From Actinomadura mexicana (lineage in GTDB: Bacteria > Actinomycetota > Actinomycetes > Streptosporangiales > Streptosporangiaceae), in NCBI RefSeq assembly GCF_900188105.1, contig NZ_FZNP01000004.1:186001-250000 (forward strand): a stretch of 64,000 bases of DNA. Direction: 5' to 3'. Below the pieces are notes generated by a model, which was given only the letters and a program-made list of their open reading frames with translations, made no database searches and was not told the origin of the DNA. Shown piece after piece: positions 26,738-35,876 of this stretch. The translations under genes and the position numbers were made by a program. Position 1 is the first letter of the stretch. Every line of letters starts with the position of its first letter.

Positions 26738-27826
26738 GTGACCGTGGAGACCACACCGCCCGGCTCCATCAAGGACCTGATGGAGATCTGCACCGGCTTC
26801 TGGGCGTTCAAGGCCATCGTCAGCGCGCAGGAGCTCGGGCTCTTCGACCTCCTGCACGAGACGGGCGCACAACCGATCAGTGACCTGGCACGGCGGCTCG
26901 ACGTGCAGGAACGGCCCGCGGAGACGCTGGCGACCGCCCTGGCCTCGCTCGGACTGCTCAAGGTCGGCGGCGGCCGGTACGGCAACAGCCCGCTCGCCGA
27001 GACCTACCTGGTCAAGGGCGGGAGGTACTACTTCGGCGGCTGGATCGCCCATCTCGACCAGCGCAACTACCCCGGTTGGGCCCACCTGACCGAGGCGATA
27101 CGCGCCAACCGCCCGATGGGCTGGCAGTCCGGCAGGCAGGAGGAGACCCCCTTCGACATCGTCGACCCGGAGCTGACCTCGCAGTTCCAGGACGCGATGC
27201 ACTCCCTGTCCCGGCAGTCGGCGGCCTCGGCCGTTCAGCGGATCGACCTGTCGAGCGCCCGGACGCTGCTCGACGTCGGCGGCGGGACCGGGGCCTGGGC
27301 CATCGAGCTCGCCGCCGCGAACCCGCAGCTGGCGATCAGCATTTACGACCTGCCGCCCGTGTGCGAGCTCGCCCGGGCCAGGATCGAGGCCGAGGGGCTG
27401 AGCGACAGGATCGGCACGGTCGGCGGGGACTTCCGCGTCCAGGAGCTGCCGTCTGGATACGACACCGTCCTGCTCTCGATGATCCTGCACGACTGGAGGC
27501 CGGACGAATGCCGCCGGCTCCTGCGCGCATGCCACCGGGCGCTGGTGCCCGGCGGCCGGGCGATCATCAGCGAGCTCCTCGTCCACGACGACAAGTCCGG
27601 GCCCGCCGACGCGGCGCTGATGAGCCTCAACATGCTCGTGGCCACCCGGGGCCGCAACTACACCGCCGCCGAGTACGGCGCCTGGCTGCGGGAGGCGGGA
27701 TTCGAGGCGCCGGAAGTACGGCCGATCGACGCCCCTTCCTGCAACGGCCTGGTCATGGCGCGCAAGCAGGCCCCGTCCGGCGGTCCGCCGGCGGGGCGGC
27801 ACGCCGTCGACACGCCCGTCTCGTAG
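26738..27826 (+). CDS. SAM-dependent O-methyltransferase (COMT-like)
   Basis: A protein of 362 residues from GTG 26738, preceded by GAGGGGA. An N-terminal winged-helix dimerisation domain (residues about 12-95, with ELGLFDLLHETG) is followed by a Rossmann methyltransferase domain. The SAM-binding loop reads LLDVGGGTGAWAIELA and the later catalytic-His region is SMILHDWRPDECRRLL. This is the family that methylates phenolic hydroxyls of polyketides. The C-terminus extends about 20 residues past the last strand with a Gly/Pro-rich tail. It is probably a tailoring enzyme of the PKS product. Confidence 0.92.
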   Translation: MTVETTPPGSIKDLMEICTGFWAFKAIVSAQELGLFDLLHETGAQPISDLARRLDVQERPAETLATALASLGLLKVGGGRYGNSPLAETYLVKGGRYYFGGWIAHLDQRNYPGWAHLTEAIRANRPMGWQSGRQEETPFDIVDPELTSQFQDAMHSLSRQSAASAVQRIDLSSARTLLDVGGGTGAWAIELAAANPQLAISIYDLPPVCELARARIEAEGLSDRIGTVGGDFRVQELPSGYDTVLLSMILHDWRPDECRRLLRACHRALVPGGRAIISELLVHDDKSGPADAALMSLNMLVATRGRNYTAAEYGAWLREAGFEAPEVRPIDAPSCNGLVMARKQAPSGGPPAGRHAVDTPVS

Positions 27827-27885
27827 GGGCGCGGGCCGACTCACGAGTCAGGGCAGATCCGAGAAGACGAGTACGGAGGATCGGA

Positions 27886-28905
27886 ATGGAACCAGCCCAG
27901 GACAGCATCGCCGCCGCGACGATCATCCTCGACCAGACCGTCGGGATCTACCGGACCGCGGCGCTCGCCGTCGCGGCCAGGGCCGGCGTCGCCGACCACC
28001 TGGACCGGCCGCGAACGGCCGCCGAGCTCGCCGACATGACCGGCATGGACGCCGCGTCGCTGCGCCGGGTCCTGCGCATGCTCGCCTCCCAGGGCATCTT
28101 CCGGGAGGACGACCAGGGCCTGTACCACCTGACGCCGGCGGCCGGGCTCCTGCGCTCCGACGCGAGCCCGTCCCTGCGCAGCGCCGTGATCATGTTCTCC
28201 GAGGACTACATGTGGAGGTCGGCCGGGCATCTCGGCGACGCGGTCCGGGAGGGGTCCAGCGCCTTCGAGCAGCTGTACGGGAAGCCGTTCTTCGAATGGC
28301 TGGGCAGCGACCCCGAGGCCGCCTCGACCTTCCACGCGTCGATGGTCGGGCTCTCCGAGACGGGGATCGAAAGGGTGATCGACGCCTACGACTTCCCCGC
28401 CACCGGCACCGTGGTCGACGTCGGCGGGGGGCGGGGCTCGCTGCTGCGCGCGATCCTCGAACGGAACCGGCGGCTGAACGGCGTTCTCCAGGACGACCGG
28501 AGCGCGCTGCGCGAGCACGTCCTCGACACCCCGCAGACGGCCGAGCGGTGGCGCCTGGAGGAGGGAAGCTTCTTCGACACCGTCCCCGTCGGCGGAGACG
28601 TCTACATCCTCAAGCACATCATCCACAACTGGGGCGACGAGCAGGCCACCGCCATCCTGCGGCACTGCCGGTCGGCGATGAAGGGCGACGCCCGCGTACT
28701 GATCATCGACCCCGTCCTGCCGGACCCCGGCACCCCTCACTTCGGCTGGGCGCTCGACCTGGTCATGCTGAGCACCCTCACCGGCAAGGAACGCACCCGG
28801 CAGGAGTTCGAGAAGATCCTCAACGCCGCGGGCCTGCGAATCGGCACCGTGCTCCCGGTGCGGACGCTCGGGGAGTACTCGATCATCGAGGCGGTCGCGG
28901 CCTAG
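27886..28905 (+). CDS. Second SAM-dependent O-methyltransferase
   Basis: The product has 339 residues from ATG 27886 with GGAGGA upstream. It has the same two-domain layout as the preceding gene: dimerisation helices and winged helix (AALAVAARAGVADHLDRPRT), then VVDVGGGRGSLLRAILERN and ILKHIIHNWGDEQATAIL with the catalytic His. The two methyltransferases are clearly different in sequence, so they probably modify different positions or substrates rather than being a recent duplication. Confidence 0.92.
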   Translation: MEPAQDSIAAATIILDQTVGIYRTAALAVAARAGVADHLDRPRTAAELADMTGMDAASLRRVLRMLASQGIFREDDQGLYHLTPAAGLLRSDASPSLRSAVIMFSEDYMWRSAGHLGDAVREGSSAFEQLYGKPFFEWLGSDPEAASTFHASMVGLSETGIERVIDAYDFPATGTVVDVGGGRGSLLRAILERNRRLNGVLQDDRSALREHVLDTPQTAERWRLEEGSFFDTVPVGGDVYILKHIIHNWGDEQATAILRHCRSAMKGDARVLIIDPVLPDPGTPHFGWALDLVMLSTLTGKERTRQEFEKILNAAGLRIGTVLPVRTLGEYSIIEAVAA

Positions 28906-28973
28906 GCGGAGCCCCCGGGCCCGCCCAGGCCGCGCTTTCCGGTACTCCCCTACGGACGTGGAGAGGCTGCTCG

Positions 28974-30023
28974 GTGAGCGAGCCGAACATCTACATCACG
29001 GCCTGCGCGACCTGGCTGCCGCCGCTGCTGCCGGTCGCGCAGGCCGTCGCCGACGGCCACTGCGACGAGAGGCTCGCCCGACGCACGGGAATGGTGTCGG
29101 TCGCCGTGGCCGGCGCCGAGGCGGCGCCGGAGATGGCCGGCAGGGCCGCCCGGATCGCGCTGCGCCGGGCGCGCTACGACGGAGCGGACATCGCCCTGAT
29201 CCTGCACGCGAACTTCTTCTACCAGGGCCACGACGTGTGGGCCCCGGCCTCCTACGTCCAACGCGTCGCCGTGGGCAACGACTGCCCGGCGGTGGAGATA
29301 CGCCAGGCGTCCAACGGGGGCATGGCCGCGGTCGAGCTGGCGCGCGCCTTCCTGGTCGCCGCTCCCGGCCGCGAGGCCGCGCTCGTGACGACGGGCGACA
29401 AGTTCGGCCCGCCGGCCTTCGACCGGTGGCGGAGCGACCCGGGAACCGTCTACGCGGACGGCGGGACCGCGCTCGCGCTGTCCCGGCGGCGGGGGTTCGG
29501 CCTGCTGCGGAGCCTCGCGACGGTCAGCGACCCGGAACTGGAGGGCATGCACCGCGGCGACGACTCCTTCGGGCCCGCTCCGTTGAGCGCGCGCTCCATC
29601 GTCGACCTCGACGCGTGCCAGCGCGACTTCCTCGCCAGCGCCGGGATGCGACACGTGGCGGCGCGCGTGTGCGCGGGGCAGGAGGCGGTGCTGACCGAAG
29701 CGCTGGCGCAGGCGGGGGCGCGACTCACCGACATCGACCGCGTCGTCCTCCCCCACCTCGGCCTCCACCGGCTCAACGGCAGCTACCTGCGAAGGTTCGG
29801 CCTCCGGCCGGAGATCACCACCTGGCCGTGGAGCCGGCACATCGGGCACCTCGGCGCCGGAGACCCCATCGCCGGGCTGGAGCACCTGATGCTGACCGGC
29901 GCGCTCGGCGCCGGGGACCGCTGCCTGCTCGTCAGCGTCGGCGCCGGCTTCACGTGGTCGGCCGCCGTGATCGACATCCTGGAACGCCCGGCCTGGGCCG
30001 ATACCCCGGCGAGACCGCCGTGA
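28974..30023 (+). CDS. KASIII-like protein with Ser in place of the active-site Cys
   Basis: A protein of 349 residues from GTG 28974 (GGAGAGG upstream). It has the FabH fold, with ANFFYQGHDVWAPASYVQ near residue 85. The nucleophile position reads QASNGG with Ser113 instead of Cys. The histidine region is LPHLGLHRLNGSYL, and the FabH Asn motif is replaced by IGHLGAGDPIAGL. This combination is known from DpsC/CerJ-type enzymes of polyketide pathways, which select starter units or transfer acyl groups rather than condense. Here it may prime the PKS with an unusual starter or esterify the product. It lies between the methyltransferases and the P450. Confidence 0.88.
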   Translation: MSEPNIYITACATWLPPLLPVAQAVADGHCDERLARRTGMVSVAVAGAEAAPEMAGRAARIALRRARYDGADIALILHANFFYQGHDVWAPASYVQRVAVGNDCPAVEIRQASNGGMAAVELARAFLVAAPGREAALVTTGDKFGPPAFDRWRSDPGTVYADGGTALALSRRRGFGLLRSLATVSDPELEGMHRGDDSFGPAPLSARSIVDLDACQRDFLASAGMRHVAARVCAGQEAVLTEALAQAGARLTDIDRVVLPHLGLHRLNGSYLRRFGLRPEITTWPWSRHIGHLGAGDPIAGLEHLMLTGALGAGDRCLLVSVGAGFTWSAAVIDILERPAWADTPARPP

Positions 30024-30141
30024 AGCCCGCCCGCGTCCCCGCGGACCGGCCCCCCGCACCGGTTCGCCCCGTCCAACCGATCGCCGGTCCGGCCCGGCCC
30101 CGCGGCCGGCGCCGTCCGGTCCACCGCACCGGAGGAAGCCC

Positions 30142-31437
30142 GTGACTCAGCTCGACGCCCCCATCAGCGACCGGCACCCGTCGGTTCCGATCGTCACCAT
30201 CGACCCCCTCGGCGCCGACCCGCACGCCGAGATGGCCCGGCTGCGCGCCGCCGGTCCGGTCGTGCGGACCGTGCTGCCCGGCCTGCCCGACACCGTGCAC
30301 GCCTGGATGGTCACCCGGCAGGACCTGCTCGCCCAGCTCGGGCGGCATCCCGCCGTCTCCCGGGTCGCGCACCGGCACTGGGCCGCCCACCGCGACGGCC
30401 TCGTCCCCTCCGACTGGCCGTTGGCCGGCATGTTCATCGGCTTGACCAGCCTGTTCTTCCTCGATGACCCCGAACACCGGCATCACCGGCGGATGATCAG
30501 CTCGGTGTTCACCGCCAGGCGCGTGGAGCGGATGGCCGGCGACATCACACGCATCGTGCGGGACGCCTTGGACGCCCTGCCCTGCCACCGCGGCCCGGAC
30601 GGCGCCGTCGACCTACGCGCCCACTACGCCTACGCGATCCCCATGGGCGTCATCTGCCACCTGCTCGGCATCCCCGGACCGATGCGGCCCCGCTTCCGGA
30701 CCCTGGTCGACATACTGCTCAGCACCGACGACAAGACGGCGGCGGACGCCGCCGCCCTCGAACAGGGCCGCCTGGAGCTGCTGGACGAACTGGTCGAACT
30801 CCGCCGCACCCGACCCGGCACCGATCTCACCAGCAGCCTGATCACCGTGCGTGACGGCGGCGGCGACACCCTGCCCCACCGGGAGCTGCTCGACACACTG
30901 TGGGCGCTGGTGGTCGCCGGGCACGAGACCACCCTCAACCTGATCACCAACGCGGTCCGCGCGCTGCTCACCCACCCCGACCAGCTCGCCCGCGCCAGAA
31001 CGCTTCCGCCCGCCGGCTGGAGCGCCGTCGTGGAGGAGACTCTGCGGTGGGACGGCGTGATCAACTACCTGGTGGCCGGCTACACCACCGACACGATCGC
31101 CATCGGCGGCACCAGCATCCCGCCCGGGCAGCTCCTGGTCAGCCTGTACGCCGGCATCGGCCGCGATCCCGGCGTCCACGGCCCCACCGCCGACAGGTTC
31201 GACATCTCCCGTGCCAACACCCAGCAGGTCGCCTTCGGCTCCGGAAGCCATTACTGCCTGGGGGCGCCTCTCGCCCGCCTCGAATCCCGCATCGCACTGT
31301 GCGAGCTGTTCAGCCGGTACCAGGAACTGCGGCTCGCCGTCCCGGACAGCGAGCTCCGGAGCGCCCGTTCTCTGTTCACCAACAGCCCCGGCACGCTGCC
31401 CGTCCGCATCGACGCCCACCCGGACCGGCGCTGCTGA
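30142..31437 (+). CDS. Cytochrome P450, PKS operon
   Basis: A protein of 431 residues from GTG 30142. The I-helix motif is VAGHETT, the K-helix ExxR is EETLRWD, and the haem-binding loop is FGSGSHYCLGAPLARLE with the axial Cys. No membrane anchor is present, as usual in bacteria. It is the last gene of the PKS operon, 118 bp after the KASIII-like gene, and probably hydroxylates or cross-links the polyketide. No ferredoxin is encoded next to it. The following 189 bp (31438-31626) show no recognisable gene. Confidence 0.93.
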   Translation: MTQLDAPISDRHPSVPIVTIDPLGADPHAEMARLRAAGPVVRTVLPGLPDTVHAWMVTRQDLLAQLGRHPAVSRVAHRHWAAHRDGLVPSDWPLAGMFIGLTSLFFLDDPEHRHHRRMISSVFTARRVERMAGDITRIVRDALDALPCHRGPDGAVDLRAHYAYAIPMGVICHLLGIPGPMRPRFRTLVDILLSTDDKTAADAAALEQGRLELLDELVELRRTRPGTDLTSSLITVRDGGGDTLPHRELLDTLWALVVAGHETTLNLITNAVRALLTHPDQLARARTLPPAGWSAVVEETLRWDGVINYLVAGYTTDTIAIGGTSIPPGQLLVSLYAGIGRDPGVHGPTADRFDISRANTQQVAFGSGSHYCLGAPLARLESRIALCELFSRYQELRLAVPDSELRSARSLFTNSPGTLPVRIDAHPDRRC

Positions 31438-31626
31438 GCGGACGGTCGTCGCCCCCATGTGGCGGTTCAGCATCCGCCGATCTCCCACCGTCAACACCCT
31501 GCTGATCAAGCTGGTCGAAGGAGTCCGCGGCCGGACGGCGGCGATCGTCCCAGCCGCGGTCCCAGGACACCGACGCCTGACCGGGTGGCTGTCAGGTGCT
31601 TGGCGGGAGGCTGTCGAAACGGAAGT

Positions 31627-32532
31627 TCAGAGGTGCTCGGTGAACCAGGCCGCGGCCACCCCTGCCGTCTCGCGGCGCACCTCGACGTCCTCGTAAAGGG
31701 TCAGGTGGGTGGAACGGGGAACCACGTGGAACTTCTTGCGGGGGCCGGGGATCGCGTCGAACGCCTCGGCCGCGAGGTCCCAGTGCGTGTGGTCGTCGCC
31801 CTCGGCGACGCACATGAGGGTGGGTGTGGCGACGAGGCGCGTCAGGAACGGGCGGACACTGTAGGCGAGCAGCATCTCGGTCGACTGGGCCGTGGCGTTG
31901 CCCACATATCCGGGTGCCTCCGTCCCCTTGATGCGGGCGAAGGTGTCGCGACTCGCCGGGAAGGGGAAGGTTCCGACGGCCCCGAGTTCGACCGGCTGGT
32001 GGTCGATGTAGGTGTGCTCGCCCGTCTCGAACAGCCGGATACGTGCCTCTTCCAGGGCGGTTCGCAAGGCGCGAAAGCTCACCGTGCCGTGCGAGAGGCG
32101 GAGGTTGTCCCATCCGTCGATGACGGGGACGACCGAGCAGACGGCGCGGACGCGAGGGTCGACGGCGCCGAGGATGAGGACGTGCCCGCCGCTGTAGGAG
32201 ATGCCCCAGGCCCCGATCCGGGTGCCGTCGATGTCGTCGAGGGCCTGTAGGCAGGAGATCGCGTTCCGGTAGTCCTCGATCTGCCGCCAGGGGTCGATGT
32301 GCCGTCGCGGCTGTCCCGTGCTCTCGCCGAAGTAGCGGTAGTCGATGACGAGCGCGGCGAGGCCGGCCTGCGCGAAGACCTCCGCGAACAACGGCTGGGC
32401 CACTTCCTTGACGTAGCACCACCCTCCGGCGAGCACGACGGCGGGATGGGGGCCGGGTCCCTCCGGCAGGTAGAGCAATCCGCTCAGTCGGTCGCCTTCG
32501 CTGGGCACGGTCACAGCGCGTGGTTCTGCCAT
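31627..32532 (-). CDS. Alpha/beta hydrolase (dienelactone-hydrolase/acyl-peptidase-like)
   Basis: A protein of 301 residues. The nucleophile elbow reads WGISYSGGHVLI, the acid is probably in AEGDDHTHWD, and the histidine in STHLTLYEDVE, so the triad is complete. The N-terminal strand begins VTVPSEGDRLSGLLYLP, typical for cytosolic hydrolases of the DUF1100/dienelactone hydrolase type. It is divergent from the dehydrogenase gene at 32772, sharing a 239-bp regulatory spacer, which suggests it belongs to the same catabolic locus. The substrate is unknown. Confidence 0.85.
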   Translation of the reverse strand: MAEPRAVTVPSEGDRLSGLLYLPEGPGPHPAVVLAGGWCYVKEVAQPLFAEVFAQAGLAALVIDYRYFGESTGQPRRHIDPWRQIEDYRNAISCLQALDDIDGTRIGAWGISYSGGHVLILGAVDPRVRAVCSVVPVIDGWDNLRLSHGTVSFRALRTALEEARIRLFETGEHTYIDHQPVELGAVGTFPFPASRDTFARIKGTEAPGYVGNATAQSTEMLLAYSVRPFLTRLVATPTLMCVAEGDDHTHWDLAAEAFDAIPGPRKKFHVVPRSTHLTLYEDVEVRRETAGVAAAWFTEHL

Positions 32533-32703
32533 TCCGGCTCCCTGGTCGTCTCGTGGATCCCAACATCTAGCCTTATGCGGTCAGATGCACGGATGATGAA
32601 CATAGCCTAGACGCGCCGTCGAGTCATCGGGACGCCTGCCTCCGATCGCACAACGGCGGAGGCAGTGCCCCCTCTCCAGGTAGGACGCGCCACACTCGCC
32701 CTC

Positions 32704-32733
32704 TTGACACCTCCCCCAGAGTGTTCATAATAC
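32704..32733 (+). promoter_or_regulatory. Promoter of the catabolic operon
   Basis: TTGACA (32704-32709) and TAATAC (32728-32733) are separated by 18 bp, close to the sigma70-like consensus. They lie 39 bp before the first gene, which has GAGGAGA as its ribosome site. A TAATCGTGC element (32748-32756) downstream of the -10 recurs upstream of the Liv operon at 42349-42357. Confidence 0.6.
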
Positions 32734-32771
32734 GTACTCATGTTCGCTAATCGTGCATTCGAGGAGACGAG

Positions 32772-33818
32772 ATGAACCGTGGTCCGGTCCGGATAGGCCT
32801 GTGCGGCCTCGGCAGCATCGGCGGTGCGGCCGCCCGTCTTCTGCTGGAGCACCGGACGGGGTTCGACATCGTCGGTGCGGCGACCAAGGAACCCGACGCG
32901 GTGGGTCATCCCCTGCACGAGGTGGTGGGCTCGGCCGCGCCGGGCGGGCCCACCGTCGTGGGCGACCTGGAGGACGTGCTGTCGGCCGATCCGCAGGTCA
33001 TCCTCTACGCGACGGGCTCGTTCCTGCGCGACACCGAGGACGACATCGTGGATTGCGCCCGAGCCGGCGTGGATGTCGTTTCCCCTTGCGAGGAACTGGC
33101 CTTCCCGTTCACCAGGCACGCCCCCGCGGCGGCGCGGATCGACACGGCCGCGCGCGAGGGCGGTGCGACCGTCCTCGGTACCGGGGTCAACCCCGGCTTC
33201 CTCTTCGACTCGCTTCTGGTCGCCGCGACGGGTGTGTCGTGGGATGTCCGCACGATCCGCGGGCACCGCGCCGTGGACGTGTCCGGCTTCGGGGAGAACA
33301 TCCACCGCCGCCTCGGAATCGGGTACACCCCAGAGGAGTTCGAGAGGGGCCACGAGGCCGGCACCATCGCCGGGCATGTCGGGTTCCCCGAGTCGATCGA
33401 GCTCGTCTGCGAGCGGCTCGGGCTGCTGCTCGACGGTCCGGTCACCGAGCGGTTCGAACCGTTCATCGCCGAGACCCCTGCCCCGACCCGGTACGGCCAG
33501 GTGCCGGCCGGATACACCGACGGCTTCCTGCAACGGGCCACCGGGTACGTCGGCGGGGACCCCTTCGTCCAGATGGATCTGGTCCTGCACCTGCGTCCCG
33601 AGAGTGCCGGGTTCAAGACCGTCGACTCGCTCGCCATCGAGGGCCGGCATCCGGTCAACCTCACGTTGTCGCCCGGGATGGACGCGATCCCGGCGACGTC
33701 GGCGCAGCTGGTGAACAGCATCCCGGGAGTCCTGCAGGCGGCTCCCGGCCTCAGAACCGTGAAGGACCTGCCTGCCGCCGGCGCCTGGCACGACCTGCAG
33801 ACCCATCCGTTCCGGTGA
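32772..33818 (+). CDS. DapB-fold NAD(P)-dependent dehydrogenase (2,4-diaminopentanoate dehydrogenase-like)
   Basis: A protein of 348 residues. The Rossmann loop is GLCGLGSIGGAAARLLLE, followed by ILYATGSFLRDTEDDIVDCA and the family's GTGVNPGFLFDSLL segment that precedes the substrate domain. Relatives include 2,4-diaminopentanoate dehydrogenase of ornithine fermentation and other amino-acid or amine dehydrogenases related to dihydrodipicolinate reductase. It is the first gene of a six-gene operon with 2-oxo-acid dehydrogenase and HyuA/HyuB genes. It could oxidatively deaminate an amine intermediate to the keto compound used by the dehydrogenase complex (inference). Confidence 0.82.
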   Translation: MNRGPVRIGLCGLGSIGGAAARLLLEHRTGFDIVGAATKEPDAVGHPLHEVVGSAAPGGPTVVGDLEDVLSADPQVILYATGSFLRDTEDDIVDCARAGVDVVSPCEELAFPFTRHAPAAARIDTAAREGGATVLGTGVNPGFLFDSLLVAATGVSWDVRTIRGHRAVDVSGFGENIHRRLGIGYTPEEFERGHEAGTIAGHVGFPESIELVCERLGLLLDGPVTERFEPFIAETPAPTRYGQVPAGYTDGFLQRATGYVGGDPFVQMDLVLHLRPESAGFKTVDSLAIEGRHPVNLTLSPGMDAIPATSAQLVNSIPGVLQAAPGLRTVKDLPAAGAWHDLQTHPFR

Positions 33819-33829
33819 AGTGAGCCCCC

Positions 33830-34870
33830 ATGACCCAGACAGCAGCGAACTCGCACGCGCCGGCGGAGGTCTTCACCGGCCTTCCGGTCGGCGAGGCCGA
33901 CCTGGCCGAGGCACACGCGCTCTACCGAGGTATGACGGTCGTGCGCGCCGTCGAACTGGAGATCGAGAAGATGCACCGGCTCGGGCGCATGTCCGGGTCG
34001 TTCCATTCGTCACTTGGCCAGGAGGCTGCGGCCGTCGGTGTCTGCGCGGCGCTGCGCGACGGCGACATGGTCACCAGCACCCATCGGGGGCATGGGCACG
34101 CGCTCGCCAAGGGCGTGCCCATGGAGGGGGTCCTCGCCGAGCTCTTCGGTCGGACGTCGGGGGTCAGCGGCGGGCGCGGCGGCTCGATGCACCTGCATGA
34201 CCGGCGGAGCGGATTCCTCGGCGAGAACGCCATCGTCGCGGGAGGCCTGCCCTGGGCGGCCGGCGCGGCGTGGGCTCGCAGGCGCCGGGGCGGCGACGAC
34301 ATCGCGGTGGCCTTCATCGGCGACGGCGGGTTCGCCCAGGGCGTCACCCACGAGACGCTGCTGCTCGCGCGGTTCTGGGCGAGCCCCTGCCTGATCGTCT
34401 GTGAGAACAACGGCCTCGCGCACTCGATGCCGTCCGACCGTCTCTTCGGGGCGCCGGGAAACATCGCGCGCATCGTCGAGGGGACGGGGATGCACGCACG
34501 CTACGTGGACGGCCGGGACGTCATCGCGGTCGCGGAGACCGCCCGGGAGATGGTCGCGCAGGTGCGGGCGGGGTCTCCGGCCTTCCTCGAATGCGGCGTC
34601 TACCGCGTCCGGCCGCACAGCCTCTCCGATCCCGACTACCGGTATCGGCCCAAGTCGGCCGGCCGCGACTGGCTGGCGCTCAACGATCCGATAGCCAACC
34701 TCCGCGCGCGGCTGGATGCCTACGCGGCCAGCCGGGTCGCCCAGATCGACGCCGAGGTGGCCGCGGAGGTCGAGGCCGCGCGGACCCGGGCCGAGGCGGC
34801 GGAGCGCCCGCCCGCCGCCGCGGCGAAATCGTTCGTCTACACCTCTCCGGAGCTGCAGAACCATGCGTGA
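33830..34870 (+). CDS. 2-oxo-acid/acetoin dehydrogenase E1 component, alpha subunit
   Basis: A protein of 346 residues. The thiamine-diphosphate motif runs from GDGGFAQGVTHE to CENNGLAHS (GDG-x(n)-NN). SFHSSLGQEAAAVG and GGRGGSMHLHDR are conserved E1-alpha segments. It decarboxylates a 2-oxo acid together with the beta subunit, whose gene overlaps its end by 8 nt. The closest relatives by motif are acetoin- and branched-chain-type E1 proteins. The C-terminal helix is rich in Ala/Glu/Arg. Confidence 0.9.
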   Translation: MTQTAANSHAPAEVFTGLPVGEADLAEAHALYRGMTVVRAVELEIEKMHRLGRMSGSFHSSLGQEAAAVGVCAALRDGDMVTSTHRGHGHALAKGVPMEGVLAELFGRTSGVSGGRGGSMHLHDRRSGFLGENAIVAGGLPWAAGAAWARRRRGGDDIAVAFIGDGGFAQGVTHETLLLARFWASPCLIVCENNGLAHSMPSDRLFGAPGNIARIVEGTGMHARYVDGRDVIAVAETAREMVAQVRAGSPAFLECGVYRVRPHSLSDPDYRYRPKSAGRDWLALNDPIANLRARLDAYAASRVAQIDAEVAAEVEAARTRAEAAERPPAAAAKSFVYTSPELQNHA

Positions 34871-35840
34871 GGTCAAGTACGCCGAAGCGGTGCGCGCCGC
34901 CCTGGAGGCCGAGATGGCAGCCGACGAAAGCGTGGTCGTCATGGGCGAGGAGGTCGGGGCGCTCGGCGGGGTCTTCACGGTCACGCAGGGGCTGGTCGAC
35001 AAGTTCGGGGACGACCGGGTCCTGGACTCGCCGATCTCCGAGGCCGGCGTGGTGGGCTTCGCGATCGGCGCCGCCACGGAGGGCATGCGCCCGGTCGTCG
35101 AGATCATGTTCTCGGACTTCGTCCTGTTGGCGCTCGACCAGATCGTCAACCTCGGGGCGAAGATCCGCTATATGAGCAACGGCCAGTTCAGCGTGCCGTT
35201 GACCATCCGGATGCCGACGGGCGGGGGCACCAACCACGGCCCCCAGCACTCGCAGAGCCTGGAGAGCCTCTTCGCGCATGTGCCGGGGCTGGTCGTGGCG
35301 ATGCCCGGCAACGTCTCGGACGCCTACTGGATGCTCCGGCACGCTATACGTTCCGACGATCCCGTGATTTTCTTGGAGAGCAAGAACCTGTATTTCCGCA
35401 CTTCAGGGGATATCGATGCACGCACCGGACCGGACGGCTTCGGGGCGAGCGTCGTGCGCCCCGGAGGCGACATCACCGTCGTGTCGGCCGGCCGGATGGT
35501 CGAGCGCTGCGTGCTGGCGGCCGAGGAGCTCGCCGCCGAGGGCGTCGCATGCGAGGTTATCGATCTCCGCTATCTGTGGCCCCTGGACACCGCCTCGGTC
35601 GAGGCGTCGCTGAGGCGGACGGGCAAGCTCGCCGTGGTGTACGAGGCCGTCGAGTTCTGCGGCTGGGGCGGCGAGGTCGCCGCGTGGGCCGGGGAGCACT
35701 GCTTCGAGAGCCTCGACGGACCGGTCGTGCGCGTCGGCGCCGAACGCGTCCCCATCCCCTATGGGCACGCGCTGGAGGACGAGATCGTCCCCACCACCGA
35801 CCGCATCGCCGGCGAACTGCGCAAGCTCGCGATCTACTGA
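34863..35840 (+). CDS. 2-oxo-acid/acetoin dehydrogenase E1 component, beta subunit
   Basis: A protein of 325 residues from ATG 34863, inside the last codons of the alpha subunit gene, indicating translational coupling. Characteristic segments are VVVMGEEVGALGGVF, DSPISEAGVVGFAIGAA, VPLTIRMPTGGG and VIDLRYLWPLD. It forms the alpha2-beta2 E1 with the preceding protein and transfers the acyl group to the lipoyl arm of E2, encoded 3.9 kb downstream after the HyuA/HyuB pair. Confidence 0.92.
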   Translation: MREVKYAEAVRAALEAEMAADESVVVMGEEVGALGGVFTVTQGLVDKFGDDRVLDSPISEAGVVGFAIGAATEGMRPVVEIMFSDFVLLALDQIVNLGAKIRYMSNGQFSVPLTIRMPTGGGTNHGPQHSQSLESLFAHVPGLVVAMPGNVSDAYWMLRHAIRSDDPVIFLESKNLYFRTSGDIDARTGPDGFGASVVRPGGDITVVSAGRMVERCVLAAEELAAEGVACEVIDLRYLWPLDTASVEASLRRTGKLAVVYEAVEFCGWGGEVAAWAGEHCFESLDGPVVRVGAERVPIPYGHALEDEIVPTTDRIAGELRKLAIY

Positions 35841-35876
35841 CCGTCGCCGCGGCGACCTGAAAGCAGGAACGTCTCC

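Noticed and set aside
31438..31626. Possible short gene after the PKS P450
   Set aside because: No start with a ribosome site and no family resemblance; treated as spacer.
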